Of a stretch of 43,469 nt of DNA, positions 24,635 through 33,119 are shown one piece after another; the stretch's first letter is position 1; every line of letters starts with the position of its first letter. Location of the stretch: assembly GCA_023391335.1 (NCBI GenBank), contig JAEWBG010000058.1, positions 1 through 43,469 of the forward strand, given 5' to 3'. A program made the position numbers and the translations under genes. Below the pieces are notes generated by a model, which was not told the origin of the DNA, made no database searches, and worked only from the letters and a program-made list of their open reading frames with translations. This DNA is from Pseudomonadota bacterium (GTDB lineage Bacteria > Pseudomonadota > Gammaproteobacteria > Steroidobacterales > Steroidobacteraceae).

Positions 24635-25816
24635 ATGGCCGATAAGAGCGCTCGTGGACGATTTGTTTGGCACGATCTAGTCACATCAGATACCGCCGCT
24701 GCCCAATCCTTCTACACCAAGGTGCTCGGCTGGAAGACGCAGAGCTGGGAGCAAGACCCGAACTACTCGATGTTCGCAGCTGCAAGCGGTCCACTGGGCG
24801 GGACTGTCTCGGACCCATCCGGTCAGCCGCATTGGATTGGCTATCTCTCAGCCGACAACCTCCAGGCCACCATCGACCAGGCCACCGCAGCGGGTGCATC
24901 CGTCGTGAAGGAAGCGACGCCGGCAGGCACCGGCGAGTACGCGATCCTCAAAGATCCGCAGGGCGCGATTTTTGGCGTCTATGCGGGCGGTTCGCAGAGC
25001 AAAGATGCGCCAGCGAAGCGCGGTGAATTCTCTTGGCATGAACTTGCCACGTCCGACCCCAAAGCAGCGCTCGACTTCTACATCCAATTGTTCGGCTGGG
25101 AGCAGGTGGCTGCCCATGACATGGGTGAGATGGGCACGTACTACATCTTCGGTCGCGACGGCAAACAGGAAGGCGGCATCTATGCCCCACAGGGTGGGAC
25201 GGCGCCCCACTGGCTGGGTTACGTGCGCGTGAAAGACGTCAATCAAATCGTGAAGAAGGTGAAGAGCGCCGGCGGCAAGGTTCTGAACGGACCGATGGAG
25301 GTGCCGGGCGGGGATTGGATCGTCCAGTTCGCGGATCCTCAAGGCGGGGCGTTGGCCGCTCACACGCTGGCAGCGGATCTGCAGGGCGCGAAAGAAGCGG
25401 CCGCTGCGTCCACGCAATCCGTCGCGACAGCAGAAGTCGAAGAACTGAGCAGCCCGATCGAGCCTGATGCATCGGAATCGGCGCCCAAGAAAAAGGCTCG
25501 GCCGGCGCGCAAGGTAGCGAAAAAATCGAGCACGAAGACTAAAGCTGCCAAAGCCAAGAAGAAGAGCAAGACGGCGAAGAAGTCGGCCAAGAAATCCGCC
25601 CAGAAATCGGCCCGGAAATCAGCTAAGACGGCGCGCAAGTCCAGCACGAAAAAAAGCGGCGCCAAACGCGCGGCCGGAAAGTCTGCGCGGGGTGCACGTA
25701 AATCGGCCAAGCGGCCCGCTGCTCGCAACGCTGCAAAGTCAGCGAAAAAATCAGCCAAGAAGTCGACGAAGAAGGCAGCAAAGAAGAAGTCACGTTCGCC
25801 GCGTAAGGCGAAGTGA
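24635..25816 (+). CDS. Two VOC domains fused to a histone-H1-like basic tail, 393 aa
   Basis: Two glyoxalase-like VOC modules in tandem (about 8-118 and 130-247) each start with the same phrase (RFVWHDLVTSDTAAAQSFY; EFSWHELATSDPKAALDFY). They resemble the 27-kDa antigen CFP30B-type VOC pair. An acidic, alanine-rich linker (250-283) leads to a Lys/Arg/Ala/Ser tail (284-393) in which 50 of the last 113 residues are K or R, with repeats such as KKSAKKSAQKSARKSAK. Such tails resemble bacterial H1-like DNA-binding domains. The start at 24635 has TGAGGGAG; an upstream frame is unsupported. Binding to DNA or RNA by the tail is inferred. Confidence 0.92.
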   Translation: MADKSARGRFVWHDLVTSDTAAAQSFYTKVLGWKTQSWEQDPNYSMFAAASGPLGGTVSDPSGQPHWIGYLSADNLQATIDQATAAGASVVKEATPAGTGEYAILKDPQGAIFGVYAGGSQSKDAPAKRGEFSWHELATSDPKAALDFYIQLFGWEQVAAHDMGEMGTYYIFGRDGKQEGGIYAPQGGTAPHWLGYVRVKDVNQIVKKVKSAGGKVLNGPMEVPGGDWIVQFADPQGGALAAHTLAADLQGAKEAAAASTQSVATAEVEELSSPIEPDASESAPKKKARPARKVAKKSSTKTKAAKAKKKSKTAKKSAKKSAQKSARKSAKTARKSSTKKSGAKRAAGKSARGARKSAKRPAARNAAKSAKKSAKKSTKKAAKKKSRSPRKAK

Positions 25817-25827
25817 TAGCAGGCGCG

Positions 25828-25850
25828 TGGCGATTCGATGAGAATCGCCA
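25828..25850 (+). terminator. Hairpin after the VOC-H1 fusion gene
   Basis: TGGCGATTC (25828-25836) pairs perfectly with GAATCGCCA (25842-25850), with a 5-base loop, 12 bases after the stop. There is no T tract, so termination may need help from Rho. Confidence 0.5.
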
Positions 25851-25918
25851 GCGCTCAAACACAACGGCGAGGTTCGGTCCCGAGCCGAGGCCATCGATTC
25901 AATTGATGTGAGTTCAAG

Positions 25919-26215
25919 ATGAAGACCATACGCGGCAAGTCCTTTACCGGTCAGCGAGTCGTACTCGACGGCAAATGCTTTATCGACTGCTATTTCAAGG
26001 ATGTGAACTTAGTGCTCGAGGGAAGCGGCGTGTTCGAGATGCAAAACTGCAGAATCGAAGAGGACTGCCGTTTGGCGATCGAAGGGCCGGGCCAGATCCT
26101 GCTGCATTCGCTGAAGATGATGCTGTATTCGGGCGGATGGATGGAGCGCGTGGCGGACAACGTGCTGCACGCGGTTAGGCAACCGCCGAAAGCATTGCAG
26201 AAGAAGCAAGGCTGA
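25919..26215 (+). CDS. Small beta-repeat hypothetical protein, 98 aa
   Basis: No named family is certain. The N-terminal 65 residues show a repeating pattern of short beta strands with inward hydrophobic or Cys residues (VVLDGKCFIDCYFKDVNLVL, FEMQNCRIEEDCRLAIEGPG), like one to three turns of a beta-helix. A helical C-tail follows (WMERVADNVLHAV). The ribosome site is weak. It lies 100 bases after the VOC-H1 gene on the same strand, separated by a hairpin. Confidence 0.6.
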   Translation: MKTIRGKSFTGQRVVLDGKCFIDCYFKDVNLVLEGSGVFEMQNCRIEEDCRLAIEGPGQILLHSLKMMLYSGGWMERVADNVLHAVRQPPKALQKKQG

Positions 26216-26255
26216 AGCCCCGATCCACTCGCGAACCGCGACATTCGAAAAAAGA

Positions 26256-26277
26256 AGGCGGCTCGGAAGAGCCGCCT
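26256..26277 (-). terminator. Intrinsic terminator of the ketopantoate-reductase-like gene
   Basis: AGGCGGCTC (26256-26264) pairs with GAGCCGCCT (26269-26277) with a tetraloop. On the minus strand the hairpin is followed by TCTTTTTTCG, a classic T tract, 66 bases after the stop at 26344. Confidence 0.8.
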
Positions 26278-26343
26278 AGCATCGCTCCGGTTTTCCCTAC
26301 GATCACCCCAACGCTATGGGGATTCGCGGGTGGTTTCTTATCG

Positions 26344-27291
26344 TCAACTTTGGTCGCGAGCCCGTGCGTGCTCGACGATGCGCGCAAGCGTGTAAAGCAT
26401 CTCCAGCTTCGGAACGTTCACGGACAGGCGGCGCGCCGAGCGCACCACGTTGCCGAGAATGGCTTCGATTTCGGTAGGGCGGCCGGACTCCAGATCTAGT
26501 GCCATGCTTGTCCTATATGCAGGCATCGCTCGAGTCGTGCCTATCAGCTGGTCGATGAGGTTTGCCGGCAGGGAATGACCAGCAGATTCCGCGATCCTCA
26601 GCACTTCCTGCATCAAATCGCGCACGAGTTGTTCGCCCGCTGCATCGCCGAGGAGCGCTGCGGTATCTAAGCCCGTGCCCAGGATCGAAAGCGGGTTGAA
26701 CGACGCATTCCACAGTGCCTTTTGCCAGCGTGCGGTCTGAACGTCCTCAACCAAGCGGCACTTCACGCCTCCTTGTTCGAACAGGGCTGCAAGCTTGCGT
26801 GCCGTTTCGCTAATCCCTCGCGGGTAGGTCCCGAGCGCGAGCGAACCCGCGGACTGATGGTGAATCTCGCCCGCTCCAGTGCGTGCCACCGCAATGAATG
26901 CGATGCAGCTCAGAAGCTCGTTGTTGGGGAATTGGTTCGCGACGTCCACTTCGATATCGAGGCCGTTCTGCAGCAGGACGAGGGTGGTTCGGGGTCCCAC
27001 GGCAGGCCGAATCAGCGCTGCTCGGTCGACGTGCGGGAGCACTTTCGTGCTCAGGATTAAGTAATCGGGAGGTGAGGCGTCCTTTACGTCGCGAAAGGTG
27101 GCGGCCGGCCGGAAGGTGGCGGATCCCAGGATCGGGCTTTCAATGTGGAAACCGCTGTCGCGTACGGTCTCGTAGTCGGACCTGGCAACGACGGAAACGA
27201 TCGCACCCTGGCGCGCCAGCACGGCGCCGAAAAACGCGCCGACGGCGCCCGCGCCGACAATCAAAATCTGTGGGGAGGCAGGGGACGTCAT
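26344..27291 (-). CDS. panE: Ketopantoate reductase-family (ApbA/PanE) protein, 315 aa
   Basis: NADPH-dependent 2-ketopantoate 2-reductase-like enzyme of pantothenate synthesis. The nucleotide site is GAGAVGAFFGAVLARQG (from residue 13). Catalytic/structural landmarks are WQKALWNASFNPLS (lysine and asparagine) and LESGRPTEIEAILG (glutamate). It has normal length and an intact frame. The ribosome site is weak. It is divergent from the aminotransferase, and a clear terminator follows. Paralogues of this family sometimes act on other 2-keto acids. Confidence 0.9.
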   Translation of the reverse strand: MTSPASPQILIVGAGAVGAFFGAVLARQGAIVSVVARSDYETVRDSGFHIESPILGSATFRPAATFRDVKDASPPDYLILSTKVLPHVDRAALIRPAVGPRTTLVLLQNGLDIEVDVANQFPNNELLSCIAFIAVARTGAGEIHHQSAGSLALGTYPRGISETARKLAALFEQGGVKCRLVEDVQTARWQKALWNASFNPLSILGTGLDTAALLGDAAGEQLVRDLMQEVLRIAESAGHSLPANLIDQLIGTTRAMPAYRTSMALDLESGRPTEIEAILGNVVRSARRLSVNVPKLEMLYTLARIVEHARARDQS

Positions 27292-27520
27292 CCGTAACTC
27301 AAAAGGTTAGAGCTGGTATTCCGTTTACGAAGCTGTCGATCCTTCGCCAACCGCATCGAGGCTGTTGGATCGGGCCGGATGCTATCTAACGGGTCAGCGG
27401 AAGGCCATTGCAGGAACTACCGAGCGTGCACTGGCGCACATTTTTCCGTGAAGTTGCGGTCTAACGGGCACCCGTCTCGGGATACACTTGCGTCCATTCC
27501 AATCGCCCCTCGAGGATCTC

Positions 27521-28834
27521 ATGTCAGTGACTGCCACCGCAGCCTCTGCCGCTGCGCCTGCTCGTCCGCTTCCGTCGCTCGCTCCCGCCGAACTGCGCGC
27601 CTTTCACCAGGACATCAAGAATCGCTACGACGCGTTCGCCAAGCGGGGGGTGAAGCTCAATCTCACGCGCGGTAAGCCGGCCAGCGAACAGCTCGATCTG
27701 AGTACGGACTTGCTGAGCCTGCCTGGTGCGAATGACTACAAATCGGGCGCAATCGACTGCCGCAACTACGGTGAACTCGCCGGATTGCCGGAGCTGCGCG
27801 CGCTGCTCGCGCCTGTCTTTGGCGTCACCGCAGATCGTCTGATCATTGGCGATAACGCGAGCCTATCGATCATGCACGACACGGTGGTCTATTCGCTCCT
27901 CAAAGGCACCTGCGACAGTGCGCAGCCCTGGAGTCGCGAGTCACGTATCGCATTTCTGTGCCCAGTGCCGGGTTACGACCGCCACTTCTCGATCTGCCAG
28001 GAGTTCGGCATCGAGATGATTCCCGTGCCGATGCTCGAAAACGGCCCGGATATGGATGTCGTTGAGCGGCTGGTTGCGAGCGATCCGCAGATCAAAGGCA
28101 TGTGGTGCGTGCCGAAGTACAGCAATCCTTCCGGTGCGGTGTACGACAGCGCCACCATCGAGCGCTTGGCGAAAATGCCGACGGCGGCGAAAGACTTCCG
28201 CCTGTTTTGGGACAACGCGTACACCGTGCATCATCTGACGCCAGAGCGGATCGAGATCGCCAACATCGATGAGCTGTGCGCCAAGCATGGCAACCCGAAC
28301 CGCGCGTTCATCTTCGGCTCAACTTCGAAGATCACCTTCGCCGGTGCAGGCGTCGCGATCTTCGCCAGTTCCAAAGAGAACGTTGCGTGGTATTTGAAGC
28401 GCATGGAGAAGCGCACCATCGGCGGCGACAAAGTGAATCAGCTGCGTCATTTGCGCTTCCTGCAAAAAATCGGCGGCATCGATGCGCTGATGGATAAGCA
28501 TCGCGCCATCATGGAACCGAAGTTTTCGCAGGTGCTCAAGACGTTCGATCAATATCTCGCCGGTACTGGCGTGGCGGAATGGACGCAGCCCAAGGGCGGC
28601 TACTTCATTTCATTGGATGTGCTGCCTGGCTGTGCGGCAAAAGTGGTGCAGTTGGCGAAGGCGGCGGGTGTCGAACTCACGCCTGCAGGTGCTACGCATC
28701 CGTACGGAAAAGATCCGGAAGATCGCACGATTCGCATTGCGCCCAGCTTCCCGGATCGCGCCGAAGTGGGCCTCGCAGCCGAAGGTGTGGCGCTCTCGGT
28801 GTTGCTGGCCGCCACTGAGAAGCTGCTCGGATAA
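27521..28834 (+). CDS. PLP-dependent aminotransferase, bacterial Ic type, 437 aa
   Basis: Class I/II fold, most like the aspartate-aminotransferase subgroup Ic (Pfam Aminotran_MocR-type). Schiff-base lysine K270 sits in FGSTSKITFAG, and the PLP-binding asparagine/tyrosine region is DNAYTVHHL. Other landmarks are LTRGKPASEQLDLS and YGELAGLPELRALLAP near the N-terminus. The start at 27521 has GAGG eight bases upstream; a start 33 bases earlier is not supported. It is convergent with the isomerase gene, with only four bases between the two stops. Substrate likely aspartate or a related amino acid. Confidence 0.93.
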   Translation: MSVTATAASAAAPARPLPSLAPAELRAFHQDIKNRYDAFAKRGVKLNLTRGKPASEQLDLSTDLLSLPGANDYKSGAIDCRNYGELAGLPELRALLAPVFGVTADRLIIGDNASLSIMHDTVVYSLLKGTCDSAQPWSRESRIAFLCPVPGYDRHFSICQEFGIEMIPVPMLENGPDMDVVERLVASDPQIKGMWCVPKYSNPSGAVYDSATIERLAKMPTAAKDFRLFWDNAYTVHHLTPERIEIANIDELCAKHGNPNRAFIFGSTSKITFAGAGVAIFASSKENVAWYLKRMEKRTIGGDKVNQLRHLRFLQKIGGIDALMDKHRAIMEPKFSQVLKTFDQYLAGTGVAEWTQPKGGYFISLDVLPGCAAKVVQLAKAAGVELTPAGATHPYGKDPEDRTIRIAPSFPDRAEVGLAAEGVALSVLLAATEKLLG

Positions 28835-28838
28835 ATCG

Positions 28839-29492
28839 TTACTGCTGCGCGTCCGGCTGAGCTTCCGGACGCGCAGCTGCAAATTCAGGCAGCGCTTCCA
28901 AATGCCCGCAGATCTGCACCAGCTTTCGATACGGTGCGAGATCCGTATGAAAGCGCAGGGCGTTGAACATTTGCGGTACTAGCAGCACATCCGCTAACGA
29001 AACACTGTCGCCAAAGCAGTAGCGGCCATCCGTCGAATACTTTTGGGCCCATTGTTCGAGGGCTCGGAATCCTTCCGCGATCCAATGGCGATACCAAGCG
29101 TTCACGCCCTCATCGTCCTGTTTGAACTCGCGCCGTAAATAATTCAGCACGCGCAGATTGTTGAGCGGATGAATGTCGCACGCGATTGCGAGCGCGATCG
29201 CACGCACTTGCGCCCGTCCAATCGGATCGCGAGGCAACAGCGGCGGAGTGGGATATTCCTCATCCAAATATTCGATGATGGCTAGCGACTGCGTCAGCAC
29301 TGTGTCCTGCACGACCAGTGCGGGCACCAGCCCTTGCGCATTGATCGCTAGGTAATCGGCTTGGAGCTGTTCGCCCTTCGCCAGCGCTTTGGAAATCGAA
29401 CGGTAATGAAGCCCCTTAATGTTCAGCGCGATGCGCACGCGATACGCAGCCGAACTGCGAAAGAACGTATAGAGCTGCAGTTCGCCTTCCAT
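28839..29492 (-). CDS. maiA: Maleylacetoacetate / maleylpyruvate isomerase (zeta-class GST)
   Basis: Zeta-class glutathione transferase of 217 residues. The active-site loop is RSSAAYRVRIALN (12-24), in place of the usual SSCSxRVRIAL: the cysteine position is alanine. The glutathione site includes VPALVVQDTVLTQSLAIIEY. It isomerises cis to trans diketo acids in tyrosine or gentisate breakdown. It overlaps the FAH gene by one base (TAATG), so the two act in sequence. Confidence 0.93.
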   Translation of the reverse strand: MEGELQLYTFFRSSAAYRVRIALNIKGLHYRSISKALAKGEQLQADYLAINAQGLVPALVVQDTVLTQSLAIIEYLDEEYPTPPLLPRDPIGRAQVRAIALAIACDIHPLNNLRVLNYLRREFKQDDEGVNAWYRHWIAEGFRALEQWAQKYSTDGRYCFGDSVSLADVLLVPQMFNALRFHTDLAPYRKLVQICGHLEALPEFAAARPEAQPDAQQ

Positions 29493-30187
29493 TAAACGAT
29501 CTCCGCACCCAGTATGGTGACTACCGTATCCAAACCATCGATACCGCTGTCGATGCGATCGCCCGGCTTGAGCGGACCCACGCCCGAAGGGGTGCCGGTG
29601 AAAATGAGATCGCCTGCCGCGAGCTCAAAGTAGGTGGACAGTTCGGCGATGATTTCCGGCACGTTCCAGATCAGCTCGGACAAATCCCCTTGCTGACGCG
29701 GCTCGCCGTTGACGTTGAGCCAAATTCGACCATTCTCGAGCGGACCGGTTTTCTCGATCGGGTGGATATTTCCGACCACGGCGGAGCGATCGAAACCCTT
29801 TGCGGTATCCCATGGGCGGCTCTTGTCGCGAGCCTCGGATTGCAGATCGCGACGCGTCAGATCGTTGCCCACGGCATATCCGAAGACGTGCCGTTGTGCA
29901 TCGTGCGCTTGGATGTTGCGTCCACCGCTCTGGAGCGCAGCGACCAGTTCCACTTCGTGATGCAAGTTGGATGTGCGTGAGGGAAATGGAATCGTCGCGT
30001 GATTCGGTACCACCGCATCAGCCGGTTTCATGAAGAAGAATGGCGGTTCGCGTTGATCGTGTCCCATTTCACGGGCGTGAGCGGCGTAGTTGCGACCGAC
30101 GCAGTAGATCCGATGAACCGCAAATCGCTCCGCGCGTCCCACGATCTCGATGCTGGGAAAGGCGGCTGGTGCGAATAGATATGACAT
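29492..30187 (-). CDS. Fumarylacetoacetate hydrolase-family protein (fumarylpyruvate hydrolase-like)
   Basis: FAH fold of 231 residues, the short form typical of fumarylpyruvate hydrolases. H37 in GRNYAAHAREM is the catalytic histidine; HHEVELVAAL supplies metal ligands E78 and E80. The end is TGTPSGVGPLKPGD. The start at 30187 (MSYLFAPAAF) fits the family; the longer frame is not supported. With the overlapping isomerase it forms a two-step module for maleylpyruvate or maleylacetoacetate. No ring-cleaving dioxygenase is in the window, so the upstream reaction is unknown. Confidence 0.92.
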   Translation of the reverse strand: MSYLFAPAAFPSIEIVGRAERFAVHRIYCVGRNYAAHAREMGHDQREPPFFFMKPADAVVPNHATIPFPSRTSNLHHEVELVAALQSGGRNIQAHDAQRHVFGYAVGNDLTRRDLQSEARDKSRPWDTAKGFDRSAVVGNIHPIEKTGPLENGRIWLNVNGEPRQQGDLSELIWNVPEIIAELSTYFELAAGDLIFTGTPSGVGPLKPGDRIDSGIDGLDTVVTILGAEIV

Positions 30188-30263
30188 GGACGACCCACAC
30201 GTAGCACGGAAGCGGGGCCGGCATTCTACTCGTAGCGCTGCGCCGAGGATGCCGCGGAGAGGC

Positions 30264-30824
30264 CTAGAAGAGATAGAACTGCGAAGCGTCCGCGCCGAGC
30301 GGCCAGCGTCCGCCGAGAAACAAGCGGAATTTGGCGGCAAAGAAATGATCCTCGCCTTCGCCCGCGAGGCGTGCCAACCCGTACTGATGCAATGCTTGCG
30401 ATGCGCATCCCGCAGCGGCTGCGGGGATCGCTGGATCGCTCACCGCAGCCTTGCTACACGCAATGCTTGCGGGGCCGCGAAACAAATCGGCACTGCCTCG
30501 CATCAAGTTCGACAGGCGCAACAGTACGGTGTCGGGCGTGAGTTGATCCGATGCAACCTCGAACAGACGGCGCTCCTCGGCGCGTTCGTATTCCAAGCAC
30601 GCGGCACACGTTGGGCCGGTCACGAGCGCGTGAGCTTGTTCCCAGGTGCGCACCAGGACAACTTCATCGGGCTTGCCGATCTTCAACAGATGATGGCGGC
30701 ACTCTGCGCGCTCGCTCGCGGTAAGTTCGCGACCTACGGCCGAGAACCACACGTCCTTGGGAAGTGCGGGAATGATGTGGTCCGCTGGCAGCGTCCCGAA
30801 GGGAAGTTCTGATGCCGAGCGCAT
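30264..30824 (-). CDS. Hypothetical protein downstream of the bufferin cluster, 186 aa
   Basis: No family recognised. N-terminal part: ELPFGTLPADHIIPALPKDV and ELTASERAECRHHLLKIGKP. A centre with VTGPTCAACLEYERAEERRL carries a CxxC pair, and the alanine-rich C-half ends PLGADASQFYLF. It lacks an obvious signal or membrane helix and is not a DoxX protein. Its start is 205 bases downstream of bufC on the same strand, so co-transcription is possible. GAG before the ATG is the only ribosome site. Confidence 0.6.
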   Translation of the reverse strand: MRSASELPFGTLPADHIIPALPKDVWFSAVGRELTASERAECRHHLLKIGKPDEVVLVRTWEQAHALVTGPTCAACLEYERAEERRLFEVASDQLTPDTVLLRLSNLMRGSADLFRGPASIACSKAAVSDPAIPAAAAGCASQALHQYGLARLAGEGEDHFFAAKFRLFLGGRWPLGADASQFYLF

Positions 30825-31028
30825 GGGCCGAGCTCATTGCCGTCAACGAGCGACACCATACGCATTTGAGCGCGCGATCCCAAGTACAAAAAAATAAGTA
30901 TGCAAGCTGCGCCGCGACGCCGGAATTTCGCGGACGTATCGGACCGTTACGTGCGCGTACGGTGGCGCATCGCATAAGGCGCAGCGCAATGGGATGAATA
31001 CAACGGCCGCCGCCGCAGCACGCGCGAG

Positions 31029-31793
31029 CTATTCGGCCGCGCAGACCAATTGATCGTGCAACCAGCGCTGCATGTAACTCGCAGCGCGCAATGGCACCTG
31101 ATCGACCTCATGCCACTGGCAAAGCATCTCGCACGCATCGGCAAACGTGCCCTGTGCTCGCATGACATCGAGAACCGCAGCTTCATCCTCAGTCAACGAT
31201 CGATACTGAGTCTTTAGCTCTTGGCGCCAGATGAGCCATGCGGTGCGCGGCTCGATACTAGGAATCGGTGCGGCTTGCTCTTCTGTGAACGCTTTGAACA
31301 ACGCGACCGCATTGGAATGCGTATCGAGCCGCTGAATGGAAGGATGGAAATCTAAACGCAATTCCGACCACTGCTCGGGTTGGATGCGAGAGAGTGCGGA
31401 TACATCCAATGGAACTGCATCGGATGCATCGAACGCGGAAGCGACGGCCCATTCCCATTGCGCAAGTTCGGCAAGCCATGGCTCATTCGCTCGATCGGTC
31501 TCGAGTAATCCGGCAAGCCGATCGCCGTACCAGCGAATGGAAGGATGTTGGGAGCGATGCGTTTCGATATATTTCAGTGCGAGCGTATCGAATTCTTGCT
31601 GGAGCATCTCCTTCAGTCGCGGATAGTTGCTCGCGAGTGCCTCGATCAAACGCAACCGATACGCCTCGGCGTAGATCGCGAGCCGTGCCGAAGCGCTCAA
31701 CTCGGGCGTGTTGATGATCTGCGATTCCGCTCTGGCGTCGCCCGCGAGTACGAATGCTTGAAACGCGTGCTGCAGTTCCGCGAGCGCGCTCAT
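31029..31793 (-). CDS. bufC: DUF2063-family bufferin partner protein (BufC-like)
   Basis: 254 residues. The N-terminal DUF2063 region shows LAIYAEAYRLRLIEALASNY and PRLKEMLQQEFDTLALKYIE, the pattern of the putative DNA-binding family that partners MNIO enzymes. In bufferin systems this protein recruits the precursor peptide to the oxidase. It overlaps bufB by four bases (ATGA). The C-terminal half (about 130-254) is less conserved and rich in W and L. Confidence 0.88.
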   Translation of the reverse strand: MSALAELQHAFQAFVLAGDARAESQIINTPELSASARLAIYAEAYRLRLIEALASNYPRLKEMLQQEFDTLALKYIETHRSQHPSIRWYGDRLAGLLETDRANEPWLAELAQWEWAVASAFDASDAVPLDVSALSRIQPEQWSELRLDFHPSIQRLDTHSNAVALFKAFTEEQAAPIPSIEPRTAWLIWRQELKTQYRSLTEDEAAVLDVMRAQGTFADACEMLCQWHEVDQVPLRAASYMQRWLHDQLVCAAE

Positions 31794-32638
31794 GCCGCTT
31801 GTGCCGTGTGCGCAATTTGTCGCGCGCGATCGAGCTCTGCCAACAATTCCGGCAATTCTGGGATGTTATCGTCGCGCTCAATCATCGTGGGAACGGGGCC
31901 GAATAGCGCGAGTGCGTGTCCATAGAGATTCCACACGTCTTCGCACACCGGCTCATCGTGAGTGTCGATCAAATGGGTACCGAGATTGCGATGGCCTGCG
32001 AGGTGGAATTGGCGCACGCGGTGGCGAGGAATGCTGCGCAGATATTCGAGCGGATCGAACTTGTGATTGATGCCGCTGACATACACGTTGTTGATGTCCA
32101 ACAGCAATTCGCAATCGGCGCGCTCGCAAATCTCGCGGATGAATTCCCATTCGGTCATATCGGATTGGGAGAAGCTTACGTAGCTCGAAACATTTTCGAG
32201 TACCAACCGACGTTGCAGTCGGTCTTGCACTTGCTGAATTCGCTCGGCCACATGGCGCACGCATTCTTCAGTGAAAGGCAGTGGCATCAAATCGTGCAGG
32301 TTGGTGCCCGCTATGCCGGTCCAGCACAAATGATCCGAAACCCACGCGGCCTGCGTGCGATCGGCAAGCAGCCGGACGCTGTGCAGATAATCGAGATTCA
32401 GCGGATCGGTGCTGCCAATCGATAGCGACACGCCATGCAGCACGACAGGGTAGTCGGCTCGCAGACGCTCTAGAAAATGCAGCGGTTTACCGCCGGGAAC
32501 GAGGTAGTTGTCGGTCAACGCTTCGAGCCACGCGACGCTGCCTCGAAGCTCACCGAGCAGCGCTTCGTAGTGCTGCGGGCGAAGACCTAGGCCGAATCCT
32601 TCGATTCGGCTTGGCTGACTGGATGTGATGGAGGTCAT
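31790..32638 (-). CDS. bufB: DUF692 multinuclear non-heme iron oxidase (MNIO), BufB-like
   Basis: 282 residues with a TIM-barrel of the DUF692/MNIO family. Metal-site motifs are visible: VSDHLCWTG, VLENVSSYV, LLLDINNVYVSG, QFHLAGH and DTHDEPV. MNIOs use two or three irons and oxygen to convert cysteines of a precursor peptide into modified heterocycles; in bufferins these are thiooxazole groups that bind copper. The precursor gene is 61 bases upstream and the partner gene overlaps downstream. The start has no clear ribosome site. Confidence 0.93.
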   Translation of the reverse strand: MTSITSSQPSRIEGFGLGLRPQHYEALLGELRGSVAWLEALTDNYLVPGGKPLHFLERLRADYPVVLHGVSLSIGSTDPLNLDYLHSVRLLADRTQAAWVSDHLCWTGIAGTNLHDLMPLPFTEECVRHVAERIQQVQDRLQRRLVLENVSSYVSFSQSDMTEWEFIREICERADCELLLDINNVYVSGINHKFDPLEYLRSIPRHRVRQFHLAGHRNLGTHLIDTHDEPVCEDVWNLYGHALALFGPVPTMIERDDNIPELPELLAELDRARQIAHTAQAA

Positions 32639-32699
32639 GAAGTGAGGCGGCGCGCCCTTGAGAGTACGCCGCCCATGAGTTGCACTCGGTGCGGGCAGT

Positions 32700-32951
32700 T
32701 TAGGACTTCTGCTTCGCTTTCGCAGCGTCGCAGTCGGCCTTGCTGAGTTCGAGGAAGCCTTGGCCCTTGCACGAGTTCTGACCTTTGCAGGCGTGCGAGG
32801 CGGTCTTGCAGGCGGACGTGCCCTTGCACGAATTCACGCCTTCGCACTTCACCTTCGCTTCATCGGCACTGGCAGTGCTAATCGTCGCGGTCGCGAAGAC
32901 CAACGCCGCGGCTGAAGCCAGTGCGAATCCAGAGAGTTTCTTCGTTGTCAT
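32700..32951 (-). CDS. bufA: Bufferin-type precursor peptide with signal sequence, 83 aa
   Basis: Signal peptide (1-29, ending TASA|DEA), then a lysine-rich core with six cysteines (C36, C42, C48, C55, C61, C74). The spacing KCEGVNSCKG, ACKT, ACKGQNSCKGQGF resembles the BufA2-type periplasmic metallophore family. AGGAG precedes the start. It is followed directly by the MNIO and DUF2063 genes, the usual order bufA-bufB-bufC. The product is expected to be exported and to buffer copper in the periplasm. The modification sites themselves are inferred from the family. Confidence 0.9.
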   Translation of the reverse strand: MTTKKLSGFALASAAALVFATATISTASADEAKVKCEGVNSCKGTSACKTASHACKGQNSCKGQGFLELSKADCDAAKAKQKS

Positions 32952-33119
32952 GATGAGCTCCTAAAGTTTTGAGAGGCAGCGCGGTCTGTTGGGCTCCTGG
33001 AGCCGGCGACCGGGGATCTCGAAGCGATGCCGCGGGTACCGCGCGGAGCATGTATCGGTCCCGAAGGCATAGACCGGACGATTCCCGATTCTATTGCCAA
33101 AGCAACGCGAAATTGTTTC

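Noticed and set aside
25360..25758. 132-codon minus-strand frame opposite the basic tail
   Set aside because: A low-complexity reverse reading of the Lys/Ala repeats, without a ribosome site or conserved pattern.
25520..25800. CRISPR or tandem-repeat array in the basic-tail region
   Set aside because: The repeat units are short codon-level repeats within an intact reading frame, without spacers.
27385..27468. TCTAACGGG direct repeats upstream of the aminotransferase gene
   Set aside because: Two 9-base copies 75 bases apart could be chance, and no other supporting signal was seen.
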